From positions 384,501 through 448,500 of the forward strand of contig NZ_JAPEPT010000001.1 of NCBI RefSeq assembly GCF_026339995.1: 64,000 bases of DNA. Reading direction: 5' to 3'. Positions 63,279-64,000 of this stretch are shown here, one piece after another. The number at the start of each line of letters is the position of its first letter. The first letter of the stretch is position 1. A model generated the notes under the pieces. That model did not search any database. It was given only the letters and a program-made list of their open reading frames with translations, and was not told where the DNA came from. The DNA comes from Streptomyces sp. NBC_01481. Lineage in GTDB: Bacteria > Actinomycetota > Actinomycetes > Streptomycetales > Streptomycetaceae. Both the position numbers and the translations under genes were made by a program.

Positions 63279-64000
63279 CGGCCGGTCGAGGGTTTGCTGC
63301 CCCCGCGCCCGCCACCCCCTCCGCCCTCGTCCGCCGTCCCGCGGCCCGTGTCGGTCCCGCCGATGATTCCGCCGGTCGTCGTGCCCCCTTCCGTCGTCCC
63401 TCCGGTGCCCGTGCCCCCGTCGGTGGTTCCTCCGTCCTCCGTCCCGCCGTCCGTCTGCCCGCCGGTCGTGGTGCCGCCGTCGTCCGTGCCGCCGTCGTCG
63501 GTGCCGCCGTCCGTCTGGCCGCCGTCGGTCTGCCCCTGGTCCTGCCCCTGCGTCTGGCCCTGGTCCTGGCCCTGCGTGTCGTCGGGGGGCAGGCTCGGCC
63601 AGCTGGACCCCGGCGCCTGAGAGGGCTCGGCCGGGGGCTCCTCCTCCACCGGGGGCTCGACCTCGTCCGCGCCTACCTGCAGGTCCAGGTCGAACTCCTC
63701 GACGTCGGAGTCCTCCAGCGCGAGCCCGGTGAACTGGCCCCAGATCTTCGCCGGTGCCCCGCCGCCGTTGATCCGCGGCAGACCCAGCGCCCCGTACAGC
63801 GGCTTGTGCGCGCCGGTGGCCGGGTCCTGGCCCATCACCGCGACCACCGTCGCCAGGTCCGGGGTGTAGCCGGCGAACCAGGCCGCCTGGTCCTCCTCCG
63901 CCGTGCCGGTCTTGCCTGCGGCCGGGCGGCCGGCGGACTGGGCCTCGGTGCCCGTGCCGCCGTCGACCACGCTCTGCAGGATCGAGGTCGTCGTGTCGGC
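63272..64000 (-). CDS. Class A penicillin-binding protein, C-terminal part
   Basis: The gene starts beyond the window; 243 codons are visible. The transpeptidase KTG motif is in 'AAGKTGTAEEDQAAWFAGYTP', with 'LATVVAVMGQDPATGAHKPLYGALGLPRINGGGAPAKIWGQFT' ending the catalytic domain as in bifunctional PBPs. The last ~125 residues are an acidic, then Gly/Thr/Asp-rich low-complexity tail ('DDGGTDDGGTTTGGQTDGG...') ending in a Gly/Arg/Ser stretch, outside the membrane. Cell-wall polymerase. The SxxK and glycosyltransferase motifs are outside the window. Confidence 0.88.
   Translation of the reverse strand, partial: ADTTTSILQSVVDGGTGTEAQSAGRPAAGKTGTAEEDQAAWFAGYTPDLATVVAVMGQDPATGAHKPLYGALGLPRINGGGAPAKIWGQFTGLALEDSDVEEFDLDLQVGADEVEPPVEEEPPAEPSQAPGSSWPSLPPDDTQGQDQGQTQGQDQGQTDGGQTDGGTDDGGTDDGGTTTGGQTDGGTEDGGTTDGGTGTGGTTEGGTTTGGIIGGTDTGRGTADEGGGGGGRGGSKPSTGRQ

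Overview
The window is a piece of a Streptomyces chromosome. It has very high GC with strong third-position GC bias, many GTG starts and overlapping stop/start codons. It also carries lineage markers: an SsgA-like sporulation protein, CGNR, DUF3039, DUF2017 and DUF3618 proteins, a DasR-type GlcNAc regulon and an ECF sigma/anti-sigma pair. From memory, much of the gene order matches the conserved S. coelicolor stretch around SCO2954 to SCO2899; this could not be checked here. Most genes are ordinary core genes, with accessory insertions.

Layout. 1-5.2 kb: the end of a serine hydrolase, a MITE-like repeat, a CGNR protein, a SigU-like sigma factor with its zinc anti-sigma, and a HelD/HelR-type RNA polymerase-recycling ATPase. 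5.2-10.5 kb: a highly structured RNA/leader, NAD-malic enzyme, HU, MurA, YqgE and DUF3039. 10.5-15.9 kb: an ABC importer operon plus a cytoplasmic GH20 hexosaminidase behind a probable DasR (dre) site. 16-20.7 kb: a three-subunit xanthine-dehydrogenase-type enzyme. 21-23.2 kb: a DUF1023 hydrolase and a lipoprotein. Then tRNA-Cys, an MFS pump, a Doc-type toxin-antitoxin pair, a DEAD/DEAH helicase, an IclR regulator, a Lon-like S16 protease and a second MFS pump with an ArsR-type regulator. 31.5-33.3 kb: an Lrp regulator divergent from hpd. 33.5-34.7 kb: a three-gene nitrile hydratase/thiocyanate hydrolase-like enzyme. 34.7-41.6 kb: a TPR protein, an FAD oxidase, a VOC protein, an SsgG-like protein and RDD membrane proteins. 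42-48.2 kb: a large secreted M6 protease, nicotinamidase, nicotinate phosphoribosyltransferase, ClpS and DUF2017. 48.5-52 kb: an amino-acid permease and the Mec-CysO-CysM cysteine pathway with a short cysteine-containing leader peptide. 52-53.5 kb: a repeat-rich gene-free kilobase and a membrane-anchored PemK/MazF-like protein. 53.8-59.8 kb: an MBL hydrolase, the GlcNAc PTS genes nagE2, nagE1 and nagF with dre sites, RNase PH, a lipoprotein and RdgB. 59.9-64 kb: tRNA-Leu, two tandem HNH endonucleases, Bcp, DUF3618, a GroES-like protein, a guanidine-III riboswitch with an SMR (Gdx-type) exporter, and the C-terminal part of a class A penicillin-binding protein.

How parts work together. Two separate loci serve amino-sugar use: an ABC importer with an intracellular hexosaminidase, and a GlcNAc PTS. 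Both carry dre-like palindromes, so one GntR-family regulator (DasR, encoded elsewhere) probably controls both. The cysteine locus forms a unit: CysO carries sulfur, CysM uses it, and Mec releases product from CysO.

The observations most worth following up are the tandem HNH genes beside tRNA-Leu, the split-beta nitrile hydratase-like operon, the CysO tail and the overlapping promoter/leader peptide in the cys locus, the structured RNA ahead of the malic enzyme gene, and the repeat-rich intergenic regions.
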